Below, piece by piece: positions 34,001-43,537 of a DNA stretch of 64,000 nucleotides. The stretch covers positions 620,001 to 684,000 of the forward strand of contig CM041196.1 of the NCBI GenBank assembly GCA_023078555.1, in the 5' to 3' direction. The first letter of the stretch is position 1. Every line of letters starts with the position of its first letter. The DNA is from Ulva prolifera. Taxonomy: Eukaryota > Chlorophyta > Ulvophyceae > Ulvales > Ulvaceae. The notes under the pieces were generated by a model. It saw only the letters and a program-made list of their open reading frames with translations, did not search any database and was not told the origin of the DNA. A program made the position numbers and the translations under genes.

Positions 34001-36190
34001 AGCAGCACCGTACGGCGGATGAACCCCCATGGCATATGAAGAGAATATGATCGATCTGTTGACATAATGGATTATATTTTTTGGATATTTGGATTTTTTT
34101 TCCCTATATGCACAGATTTCTATTCACAGCTGCCAAGCAGAGCGGCTGCAGCGACACAGCACGCAGCACGCAGCACGCACCACAGTCTGCATGCGGAAGC
34201 CTTCCGTGTAGCCCAGCTCCTTGCAGACGACATCTGCGGCAGCGGCCACGAACTTCCCTGACCTTGTGAACAGCCGGTCGCAGACGGTGCCCCAGCCGCC
34301 GCGGTGAGCGACCTCGAGGCGGCCGTACTCCGCGCTGCCGTCCGGGCTCCCGGCGCCACCAACCAGCCTCACAGTGCCCTCCGCTGCACACAACGCCACG
34401 GTGGTTTCGTGATGTGTGCACGAAGCAGTGCACATGCACATGGCAGGATATCAGAACACATGCCGATCACATCGGCCTGTGCGTACGTGGTCCGATTTCT
34501 GAAGATGATCGTCCCGAATCCACCTAGGCGATGACAGAACCACATGTCGTAACATGGGGTGAATTTGCGTGACGCAGGACCGAAATACGAGCACGCACAC
34601 AATTTGACTCTCGACTCTGGACTCGGACTGAAACGGGTGCGGCGTGGCAAACATATGTGCACCGGAATCGATTTGGGAATGTGTTCACCGCCATGCTTCT
34701 GACGTGGTCCAGTAAACAAGGCACTTACACACGGCGCCTTGCAGCGGAGCTGCGCACCAGCGCCACTGCCGAGGCCGCAGGCGAGGAAGGTGTACGAGTC
34801 AGAGAAGGGGTCGCATTTGGCGGGGTTGACGTAGGAGTAGTCCCCGTAGCGGTAGCCCAGCGTGACGTAGTCGATCTCACTCTGGTTGTGCCGCGGGCAG
34901 TCCAGGATTGCAGCTTCGTCGCCGGCACAGCCGAGGCTCTCCAGCACAAACGGAGCAAGCGTCTCCTGGAAACACACGTGCACACGTTTCACATACATGC
35001 ATGATCCACAAGCACGGGCGGTGGGCGTACACCTGAAATGCTTCAACATCGTCCTGCTGATCCGCATGCACTACTCTGTCGATACATGTCAAGTGTACAG
35101 GTGCATATGAGCCGACAGCGCGCCGTACCCAGCATCCTGCAAATGCATGCATGCACGCACGCCCAGAGCAGCCTCGCGTGTGTCCACGCAGGCGCGGCGG
35201 TGCAGACACTGCCATACTGCAGGCATGCAGATGCATCACCACCGGGAGTAGCGTGGAATCGCACTGGATCTGGCTCAAACGGTGCCAGGAGCGTGTTTGT
35301 CGGGCCGAGCACCATGCCGGCCTCGAAGCCGAGCTGGCGGCAGGCGACCTGCGCGTCGCGGTCGTCCAGGCCGGAGTTGCACACCGCCCCCCACTGGCCG
35401 CCGATGAAGGCCTGCAGGGCGCCGGTGGCGTAGCCGTTGACGTCGACGCGGCTCACCAGCCGCACCGCCCCCTCCTCCCCCATGCCCGGGCCTGAAGCGA
35501 CTTCCAGTCAGACGAGAAAAGGTCATTTTTGCATCACATGCCACCTGGTCATGCAGTGATGCAGGAATACCTCACGTTAAGGTCGATAGCACGGGTGATT
35601 ACTTTGCTAGATTCTGACACTGCAGTGCTGAGTATGAAAGATGTGGCATTCAGAAGAATGGTCGGGTTTGGGACACGTGCAGTGCATGTGCTACAATGTG
35701 AAACCAGGAGAGGCAGGTAGCGCTGCAGGCATCATGTGTACTCCGATCACATCAGTAGTTGCTTGTGTTACAAGGACAAAGCAAGCAAGGCAGGCAGCAC
35801 CGCGAGCAACAACCAGGGGAACCGCACACCACGCAACAAGCCACACGCAGCACACACCAACACACCCACGCACCGTCAGCACCCGCGTCGGCCACAGCCA
35901 CGCAGCCACACAGCCAGAAGTTGCTTGTGTATGGGGAGGGGCCTGACATACGCAGGCAAGCAGGTGGCTGACTGTGTGCACTTGGCAGGTAGTTCGTCAC
36001 CTGGTGAAGGCGGGTCGCCATTGGACCCGTAGTCTCCTCCGTCAGGTGGCATAGGTGCTCCATAAATCCCCACGTCTCCAGTCATATCAGCCCCATACCC
36101 AACTGCCTCAACGGTCAAACAAGGTGCCCCGGCCACATGCAGAAGTACCGCCAACGACACCGCCACAGGTCCACGCCTTGCACAAGGCAT
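27224..36190 (-). CDS. Gene B: secreted or surface protein with eight SRCR domains (minus strand)
   Basis: Predicted exons, in transcription order: 36190-36001 (signal); SRCR1 35491-35265 and 34965-34731; SRCR2 34383-34184 and 33637-33475; SRCR3 33160-32955 and 32370-32217; SRCR4 31778-31275; SRCR5 31014-30646; SRCR6 30040-29880 and 29316-29100; SRCR7 28708-28289; SRCR8 28008-27671 and 27374-27224. All junctions are GT-AG, and exon lengths keep phase 1 between domains and phase 0 inside them. The predicted mature protein is about 1.1 thousand residues up to a final phase-1 donor (TTCCAG|GTGTGG), so a last exon is missing from the model. All domains keep the core Cys residues. Every domain best resembles the same-numbered domain of gene A. 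No frameshift or stop was found, so it looks functional. Role: extracellular recognition or matrix binding is inferred from the family only. Confidence 0.82.
28289..28708 (-). CDS. Gene B SRCR domain 7 (single exon)
   Basis: 420 bp, phase 1 at both ends: ENGRARLTGGSADPGGA, WEYGRLEVLVSGAW, AQVACRSLGYATGA, ISCEGSEATLADC, SSVALVCSTPSG. Confidence 0.87.
29100..30040 (-). CDS. Gene B SRCR domain 6 (two exons)
   Basis: N-half 30040-29880: AESSVRLAGQTAGAVPG, VVGNLEIFHAGAWGSIC, with a phase-0 donor ACAGAC|GTGCGC. C-half 29316-29100 (217 bp): ASAEVACRELGFRTGAF, LQCVGTEAVVADC, then LTVACTSS. The C-half has no ATG of its own and is recognisable only by homology to gene A's exon. Confidence 0.8.
30646..31014 (-). 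CDS. Gene B SRCR domain 5 (single exon)
   Basis: 123 codons, phase 1 at both ends: EGDLRLVDATTIASWV, GRLEIFFEGSWGQVC, ATVACRQLGLGAGSV, AAGCSGQEERLLDCP, LRLSCVSSAVDG. Confidence 0.87.
31275..31778 (-). CDS. Gene B SRCR domain 4 (single exon, long acidic loop)
   Basis: 168 codons, phase 1 at both ends: CSEQEGSAEGAVRLRGG, GFVEVLNAGEWGAIC, VADVVCRQLGFPHGTRV, then an unusually long acidic insertion (DSDDDDYLRQDYDGLAEEAE), VECNGPESRLVDCDLG, LHVACRQFPV. The insertion makes this the longest domain of the protein. The corresponding gene A domain is broken at the start of this loop. Confidence 0.87.
31847..31974 (+). mobile_element. R2 retroposon copy 6 (gene B, between SRCR3 and SRCR4)
   Basis: GT-rich insert with GCGGTGCCACCTGCCTCGC and end GCTTTGCCCTTGTA, flanked by ACACAGGCAGCACGG (31832-31846) and ACACAGGCAGCAAGG (31975-31989). 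It is antisense to gene B. Confidence 0.82.
32217..33160 (-). CDS. Gene B SRCR domain 3 (two exons)
   Basis: N-half 33160-32955: DGQLRLLDGASGPG, YEYGRLEVFLRGFWSNVC, AQVACSGLGFDGG, with a phase-0 donor AATCAG|GTGTGC. C-half 32370-32217: VDCAGDETSLLECQN, then STVIACGRTTAG, with a phase-1 donor GCAG|GTGCGC. It shares the RLEVFLRGFWSN block with gene A domain 3. Confidence 0.82.
33475..34383 (-). CDS. Gene B SRCR domain 2 (two exons)
   Basis: N-half 34383-34184: EGTVRLVGGAGSPDG, YGRLEVAHRGGWGTVC, ADVVCKELGYTEGF, with a phase-0 donor. C-half 33637-33475: VLSGAACMGTEAALAQCPG, NNCGHADDVWISCSSG, phase 1. This intron is absent in gene A's domain 2. The T-rich stretch near 34060-34110 lies inside the intron. 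Confidence 0.82.
34731..35491 (-). CDS. Gene B SRCR domain 1 (two exons)
   Basis: N-half 35491-35265: MGEEGAVRLVSRVDVNG, GALQAFIGGQWGAVCNSG, AQVACRQLGFEAGM, with a phase-0 donor GATCCA|GTGCGA. C-half 34965-34731: ETLAPFVLESLGCAGDE, AILDCPRHNQSEIDYVTLG, then a Tyr-rich loop, KCDPFSDSYTFLACGLG. The N-half is almost identical to gene C's. Confidence 0.86.
35769..35918 (-). mobile_element. R2 retroposon copy 7 (intron 1 of gene B)
   Basis: The plus strand reads TACAAGGACAAAGCAAGC then CA-rich; flanked by perfect 12-bp AGTTGCTTGTGT (35757-35768 and 35919-35930). It is in the same sense as gene B, in the intron matching the one that holds copy 1 in locus D, but at a different site. Confidence 0.85.
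36001..36190 (-). CDS. Gene B exon 1: signal peptide
   Basis: ATG at 36190 begins MPCARRGPVAVSLAVLLHVA, a typical signal peptide (basic n-region, hydrophobic core), followed by an acidic, Gly/Pro-rich linker ending GDPPSPG at phase 1 (CCAG|GTGACG). The same exon, with one extra G, is present in locus D. The open frame continues upstream of the ATG without a second Met close by. Confidence 0.75.
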
Positions 36191-39100
36191 CGCAACCTGC
36201 AGGGTGCTCGACGCGGTCTCTGTGGATTGCCATCTTGTGAACAGCTTGGTGTATGCAGACCTGAAGGATGATCGACGTGTGCTGGAAGGCTACATGCGAG
36301 GCGGAGATGACAATGCTCATGCTGGAAGCAGCACTTTCAGCTCTGATCAAGGGAGAGGCAGCTTCACTGTGTGTCAAAGCACCGCAGCGGAATGCTTGTC
36401 ACACAGATAGGACAATTGCTGCCTGCGAGGTGATAGGACAGCTTGCAATTGGTCCGTGGGCAGAAGTACTCAGAGATCATGCCTGCTGACGCCATTGTGC
36501 TGGAACGCTGAGCATCACAGCAGCATATGCCAATCAAGAAGTCGTTAGTGAGGTGGTCAACATCACAGACGCTGCTTCCGGAAGCTCTGCCCTCGGGCAG
36601 GATCAACCACCCGCTCCCTCGCTTGGCTACAGGATTGCGAGACCATATTCGACGTTAGGACGTAGACCAAAAATAGGATCTCGACCTCTTCCTGTTTCGG
36701 AGAGAACGCTGCGAAAGCTTGATTGCCGCATCGTGTGCACTCTAAGCGCGAGCTACACTGGTGCACAGGCGTGAGACTATCACCCCACCCCGGTCCACGA
36801 GTGCGACGGAAACGGCAACAATGGCTGCGAAGGCCTACTTAATGTCACGCACTGGACATTGATGGGGTACCGATGCAGCGCTCTGTGCTTGCTCATTGCA
36901 ATTATTGCGTTGCCAACAAAACTGTATGAAGAAGCTGCCAACACAACACAAGTGTACGCAGGCAGCACCGCAACAGTTTCTGCCAGCTGCCATGCGATTT
37001 TCAGGCGTGTGTAGTACAGGAGCCATAGCATTGTACGGTGCTCACACTTGGCCAGGATGGTATATGCATGCATCGCCCCCAGGACTTCGTGCTTTGAATG
37101 CTGGTTCGGAGGAAGGACTGGATACGCACCTTCGGTCCGTAATGTTCCATTGATACAATTATGTGTGCTTCACTGTTACCGACGATTGCACTTGAGCTTC
37201 GTAATGCTCCCCTAGCCTGGGCCGCGACACCGATCGCGCCGGTCTGCAGCAAATGCTCTTGCGCTCGACAGACTCCAGTTCTCTGCGGGCCAGACTGCCC
37301 GACAGGAACCGCTTATAGCAGGTGGAAGCGGTTGCGCGTATTCAAGCTCTGGAATTGATGCGCTGTCCTTGACTGGCGCCCGAACTGTCATTTCTTTCGG
37401 CAGCATCTAACCCAGCGAGCTCAAGCATTACGGCTGGTGATGGAGTATGTGTTCTTGCGTGAATTGTCTGCAGCATGAGCTATCGCAATCCCCTGTCCCA
37501 ACAGAGAGCTTGCCCACATGCACTGTCACGACCAAGCTTGACGGCAGCCTGTCCTGAAGCTGTCGGCAGCAGGTGACGGATCATGACATGCTATACTTAC
37601 TTATAATGAGGACAACGCGATGCTGCAAGACCGCTGGTCGGTGCTGCAGGAGAAGTCGGGCGATGGGTGTGTGTTGACCAGGCTGCATCTGCAGGCGTGC
37701 TCGTTGACTGGGGAAGGCGCCATCGTACTATCAGTGAAGATTAGTCAAGTCACATTATCTGGTGAGCAGCGGGCATTCGGTGAGATCGGTGGCGTCGGTT
37801 TGGTGCCTGTGTGCAGTGATGGGTTCTCTGCCCTGGATCTTTCAACAGATCTTTCAACAGATCTCAGGTGCACTGATGTGCAGTCCATAGAAGGTACCAT
37901 CTACACACAAGAGTGCATTTTGCTAAGGTGTGTACAGACTCTGCTGCTCTTTCACAATCCCCTCTTCAGTGTCACAGTGGTAGCGCCCCTGCCCGAGTTA
38001 GACAACAGGCACTTGCTGCCCTATACCTCAGGTGCCCTAATACTGTGAAATTGGAGCATACTCACTGCAATACCATGGGTTGGCCTGACAAGGTGACTCA
38101 AGTGCTGCAGCTGTAGCTACATGTAGCTTCTAGGTCACTCTGGACTGTCTATGCACGTGCCAACTGGTCATCTTCCTGGTCTTCCCAGTCTCAAGTCCTG
38201 ATGAAGTCTAATTCTGCATGTGAACACCCCTATCCATGTGATCACCATGACTGTGCCTGCATGTGCATGCAGCTGAGTTAACTGTAATCCATGATGACTA
38301 GTATCCTACCAGGACAATCACCTAAAATCAGGCAATGCTCTGCTTGACTGGTGTCCTACTAGGACCTGGACCATCTGTACTGAGCATGAAGTTGAAGTGG
38401 AAGGGACCGTCCACCAGCTCATCAAATTCAGAATACAGATGATCAGTTGTGATTGTGTTCACTGGTGATGCGTTATAATTTGGGCCATAGCTGCAGACAC
38501 AGCACGGCTGTGATTTAAAGTACTCCTATGGCACATCTGGATTCCCTTGACTGTCTCGTCACCAGCACCGGACAACAGTTATCACATGGGGGGGAGATGT
38601 ATCGCCTGCAAAGTTCCTTCACCACCATATACAGATCACAGGGCCATGGTGCTCAAGCACGGCTGCTCCGATCTCGCACGCAGCGTCAGCGCACACCCTC
38701 CCTCCGGAGGCGCCGTCGTCATATTGATCCCACCGACCCAATGGACTGTGGCGCCGTGCGACTGTGGCGCCGTGCGCCGCTTTGGCTCGTATGGGAACAA
38801 CTACATTGCACCTTGGTTGTGGCTTGTTGCTCTTCAGCTCCTGAGGTGCTGACTGCACCTCTTGTATCCTTGTTCCACGGCACAGCGTCTGGGGAATATT
38901 GTAAGTATAATTCAGACAAAGCCCATATATATTTCAATGGTGCCAGTCATGGGCATGTAGGAGCAGCTGTGCAGGACCTGCGCAACTGTGGGGGTGACAC
39001 GTTGCAGCAGCAGCAGCTTCAGGTTGCATTTGACAAGCATTGGACTCCCTGGTAGTTTGCAACTGGCTACATGCTGAGCAGTGGGCTATGATACAATGAC

Positions 39101-42100
39101 GATGAGTGGCCTACACAAGAAGTCATATCACTGGACTGTTGAACTTGGTATCACAACCATCTGCAAGCTTGTGGAGGTTCACGGAATGCTCAGTGCTCTG
39201 CAACATGCTACAGTGGCTGTAGCGAAAATTTCCATGCATGCGCATGCATACAAGCACACAAAGGTTCCAATGCCCTGGCAAATTGCACTTCTTGAGGTCT
39301 AATCTGGGCTACATTCTGTCTGTGGTCTAGCCGAAGCGCTGTGCCGCAGCCTCAGCAGTGTTGTAGTATGGTCATCTAGAGTGAGCCCGAGGCGGCCACA
39401 GTCTACCAGTTTCGAAGTACGAAGCTGTGTTACTCTACCATGCTGCCAGACATTGTGGCTTATGTGTCGGCAGTATGTGCTGTGCTGCTTTACTGCCTTG
39501 CTGACGGACTCACAAGCTAGGCAAGATTTGGATGCCTATATTGGTTCTTGTGTGTTTCTTGTACTGCATGTGGACCCCCTTCCCTGATGTACTCCAGCCA
39601 CTCAGCCTCAGCAGTTCAAAACCTGTAATTTTACCTCAGCTGCCCATGCGAATTGCTCATTCCCTGTGCGGCTGGCACCCTTACAAGATCATGAGGAGCC
39701 ACTTGCCTTACAACCACTCACCTTCATGTACCCGCGAGCACTTAGAGGTGTTCCCACCACTGGCAACCTTCCTGTACCCACACGCATGTGGCGGGCCGTC
39801 CGCCCTTTGGCCACTGGACCCCGTCTCCTTTCGACTTCCGCCTTCCTGCTCTTTTTAACTCTGCCCCGCGTGCGGTGTATATGGTATCTGCTCGGCTTGT
39901 GCTTGTGCCAAGGCCGGTGCTGCCCGATCGAAGCGCTGTCGGACTCGAACTTGAAGGGTTGTTCTGCCCGGCGGGCCGCCTGGCTGCTGGCACAAGACGG
40001 AATCCCTCGCCCCCTATAGGGTATACCTCCGCGCAGGCAGAACACTTGCTGCCACACAGGCGCAAAAAGTCACACGCTGACACACAGAATACTTAATTCT
40101 CAGAATAAACGAGTGCAGACCTGCACTTGATGATCATGACGCTGCAGCTGATCCCGCAGCCAGCAGGCCGGGCCACTTGACTGCGGGGGTGGGGCCAGTC
40201 TCAGGCCCTCAGCTCTGCCCCCGCATTCACAACGCTGCACAGCCTACGTGCTGGACTGAGCTGGCGAAGCATAGACAAACTGCCAACGACTTGTGACTGT
40301 GATCGGGCGGACACCAGCAGGTGTCGCGCGCGGCGCTCAGGCCTGCAAGCGGTGAGACGGGTGAATCAGTGAAGGAAGGGCTCGGTGCTAGCCGGCTGAG
40401 TAGGTCTGGGCTCAACGAGGGGCCTGTAGTACTGCACTGGGGGCTGGGCTCATGTATAATAGTGCCACGCCTAGCTAGCTGCAGGTGGCCACCCATGGGT
40501 CCACGTCATTGCGGGACACTTTTGCTTCTGAAGAGGTGCACATGCCAATACACAGTCACAGCTGAGCGCTAGCTAGCTGACCTCTGGATGCTGGCCTGGT
40601 AGCTTCATAGTGTATATGTACCATCATGACATCAGCATGATGCTATGGCCGCATTAGGAACTATGTCTTCTGTGTCTGTGTTTGGTGCCCGTCCACTCTG
40701 GAGTCTAGACTGGCATGCTCCCAGAAGCGTAACATGACTGTCGCAGAAATGAATTTCAGACCCAAGATGCACTTGCAAATTAGCTTCACGAACTAGCAAG
40801 CGAGCGGCACACTCCTCACTAACATGTACTGATCTCTACCAAGCTTGGCAACTGCAGCATCATTGCACATCCTGCTGTGCGTACCCAGCTTGACAAGTCA
40901 CGATTTCAAGCTTACTAACTGTAGTACACCCATCCACCACTGTGGGCTGTATACAATAGAAATTAATGGCCATTTCCACTGTCACTGTGGAGAATGATCG
41001 GGAGTGGTCATGTGGACACTGTCAGTAGCAACCACTAGCATGCTTTGGGTTGAAGAAGCACAGTACAACACTTACGGGAAGATTTCCAATTGTCAGTGAA
41101 GGCTTGACAAAGGAGAATACACCACTTACGAATGAGTGAAGGGTTGACATAGTAGAATACAACAGTTGCGAAAGAGTGAATGAGTACGACAGTACAATAG
41201 TATGTCACAGAATGGTGACGGTTGAGGGGTGGGAAGCGGGGCAGCCTGAGTGCACAACGTGGAGGTATGTCACAAGGATGAATGCGGCCGCGGCGAGGTG
41301 GGCAGCACCGCGAAAGAAGCAGACAGCATCAAGTACGCACCCAGACACCCACGCAACACACACAGAAATCACGTGCACGTGCCAGTGGTACAATCGGCCA
41401 GCCCAGAAATTGACGTCTCACCCAAAACCCCAGACCGCAACACAACCACACGCGCACACGCACCCCAACAGGCACACACCGCCCCACACACATCCTCACA
41501 GCAGCCCACTCCACAGCGCCTGTCCCTGCACAACAGAGCCTCGACTGACAACTTGAAGGCGCCGCCAGAGGCCGCCTGCCCAGGCCGCCTGACCCAATGA
41601 TGATCAGTTTGCGGGGGTTGTGGGTGATGGGCGGGATGGGGTTTGCTGGGGGCGGCTGGGGCCTCCCTGGGATTTTTGTTGGTGAATTTGCGTGTCTGGC
41701 TTTGCAGCATGGGTTACGAGTACTGTCGGCGCTCTGGGGGACAGGGTGCGAGTGGGGAAGGGCGTGCGGATGTGATTGTGGGCGCTACATGTTTGAAGCT
41801 AGTGTGAGTGCATGTTTGTGGGTCCCTCGCAGCGGGAGGACAGTCTGGGAGTACAAGTGCAAGCTTCATTTGCATTTGCAGCAACATGTGCTGTGTTGCT
41901 CCATGTTGTGGTGCCCATTGAGTTCCTAGCAAAGGACAGAGGGTGTGGGCCAGAGTGCACAAGCTTCTGTTGCAAAAACTTGTGTTTTTCTGTGATCAGA
42001 TGACATGTGTCCATGTGCAGAGGATGCAAGCCTGAATGTGCATGCCTCAAGCACCGCAGTGCTGCTACTTGTGTGAGCTACTTGTGTGACATCGTGTTGC

Positions 42101-42180
42101 CTGTTGCTATTCCATCGTTCCTGCTTCGAGTGGTTTGCCTGCTTTGCCATCAGAAGGCCAGCGCCAATTGTGCTTCTCAG
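36191..42180. other. 6-kb region between gene B and the hAT insertion; mostly unassigned
   Basis: 36500-37200 is gene B's 5' flank, collinear with DNA upstream of locus D. From 37200 to 41200 open frames are short, overlap on both strands and lack exon signals. The longest (38528-39055 +, 39666-40019 + and 39689-40057 -) have no recognised motif. A 10-bp direct repeat TTTCAACAGA near 37847 is trivial. No RNA gene was recognised. Promoter elements could not be identified by eye. Confidence 0.4.
41262..41790. mobile_element. Old R2 retroposon, possibly with inverted 5' part
   Basis: 41262-41520 matches R2 in minus orientation, diverged (CACAAGGATGAATGCG then GGGCAGCACCGCGAAAGAAG). 41600-41790 resembles the 5' part of the longest R2 copy but in plus orientation (TTTGCAGCATGGG, ACTGTCGGCGCTCTGG). 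A 3' part followed by an inverted 5' part is what twin priming during LINE integration gives. Divergence makes the ends and TSD uncertain. Confidence 0.4.
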
Positions 42181-42356
42181 GCGACTGGCCAGATCTATGT
42201 CGTGAGGCGCTGCAGCAAGCTGTGGTGATGAACAGACTGGAAGTGCTGTCACGGAGCGGCTCAGTGAAACAGAGTATTGTGGCCATCGGCAGCCAGCGCA
42301 TGCTGTGCGATGCAGCAAAATTTGCAGTCGAGAGTTCACATGGCATGTGTCAAGAG
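42181..42356 (+). other. Possible coding exon interrupted by the hAT element
   Basis: After a TTCTCAG acceptor (42180) the frame reads DWPDLCREALQQAVVMNRLE through SSHGMCQE up to the transposon. If the transposon and one TSD copy are ignored, the frame continues at 48934 with LVQLCAQR to a GT at 48957. The composition (amphipathic, charged) is protein-like, but no family was recognised. It may be chance; it would mean an interrupted host gene. Confidence 0.25.
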
Positions 42357-42850
42357 TAAGGTCCGCCAAAAACGTATAATCTCAGGTCATATACGTTTCA
42401 TACGTCGTATAATATCTGAATCTCCAATATTGCCGTATATGTCGCCGTATGGCGTATAAACTGCCGTATAGGGCGTATGCTGCACCGTATAGCCGTATGA
42501 TGTGCCGTACATGCCCCTGATGACCCATACGATGTTCATATACGCCTGTTTGATGGCATACTGAGGGCACGTACTAGGCCGCTTGATGGTTTGAGAGCGT
42601 TCTCATCCCTGGTGTGAGCAAAGCAGCATACACAAGATCTTCAACTTGTTTATAAGTTTTGTTGTTTGAGGTAATGCCACTTGAATATAAACAACACAAC
42701 GTGGCAGGTGAACATTGTGAGGATTGTGGTCATGACGAATGCGACATGGCGGCACAGCAGCGTTCACTGTTTAAACATGCAAACATCTCGTGAGTGGTAC
42801 AGCACAACGTCCAACTCAGAGTACAAGATCACTCTCAGATCCACAATCTC

Positions 42851-43159
42851 TCAAAGCGCATTGATTGTGTCAAGCATCACAGCCAGGTCCCCCATAGTGG
42901 CAGGCTTCCCCTTTGCCAATCTGTCATTCTGCTTGATGTAAATGAGGTCAGTAGCACGTTCAAGCCCCAGATTCGAGCGGGCCTTCACATACACCTGACC
43001 CCAGTCAGTCCAATTGCGCTCCGAAGCAACGTTCCTCAATCCAGCTAAATGTGCCCAACAACAGCATAAATATAACGGTTCTGATCGAGCTTGGCCACGG
43101 GCTGCTGCCGCAGTGCAGTGGTCAAGCACGCGTACGAAGCGCCTCATGCATACGTACAT
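42851..43159 (-). pseudogene. hAT transposase C-terminal (dimerisation domain) remnant
   Basis: The minus frame contains ASERNWTDWGQVYVKARSN followed by LGLERATDLIYIKQNDRL. This corresponds to the 'SERNWS-x-x-x-x-x-x-K-x-R-N-R-L-x-x-E-R-x-x-x-L-V-Y-I-x-x-N' signature of the hAT C-terminal dimerisation domain. The N-terminal zinc finger and catalytic core are absent, so no active enzyme can be made from this copy. Confidence 0.8.
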
Positions 43160-43208
43160 GACCGTACATGGCCACCGTATAGGACCGTATATGACCGTAT
43201 TTAACCGT

Positions 43209-43213
43209 ATATG
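43209..43213. repeat. Copia target-site duplication ATATG
   Basis: ATATG precedes the left LTR here and follows the right LTR at 48775-48779. The 5-bp duplication is typical of Ty1/copia integration and shows the two LTRs belong to one insertion. Confidence 0.92.
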
Positions 43214-43494
43214 TGTTGTGATTCAGCAGATGACCTGTGCAGTACATATTACAGCACTCATATGCTTAGATCTATCTATAGATCTATCTGAACCGATAGT
43301 GTATCTTCGATACACCACATACTTATTGTCAATTGCATGTCACAGTGCTCTGCATGGCTGCCGCATCAACTGCGCAGCCATCATCGCTAAACACTCATCA
43401 GACGTGTCATGCATGCAGTACACGCTATGCCTGACACCCCTCACGCCATGATTATTTATGCGTGCACATGTACCACGGCTGGTACATCACAACA
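43214..43494 (-). repeat. Copia 3' LTR (281 bp)
   Basis: Begins TGTTGTGATTCAGCAG and ends GGTACATCACAACA in plus orientation; same as the 48494 copy. Contains the short inverted word GATCTATCTATAGATC. Relative to the minus-strand gene this is the downstream LTR and should hold the polyadenylation signal. Confidence 0.95.
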
Positions 43495-43500
43495 CTCCCC
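43495..43500 (-). other. Copia polypurine tract
   Basis: The minus strand reads GGGGAG directly before the 3' LTR (TGTTG), the expected position of the plus-strand primer. Confidence 0.7.
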
Positions 43501-43537
43501 ATGGAAGGCATTGCTTGAATTGAATGCATCCCATTGC

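Noticed and set aside
1..36190. SRCR domains as proof of an animal genome
   Set aside because: SRCR proteins are also known from green algae and other protists; the rest of the window does not favour an animal.
38528..39055. 175-codon plus-strand ORF as a gene
   Set aside because: Composition is not protein-like, it overlaps equally long frames on the other strand, and it lacks splice or start context.
39666..40057. Overlapping ORFs on both strands
   Set aside because: Comparable length on both strands with no recognisable domain suggests chance in GC-rich DNA.
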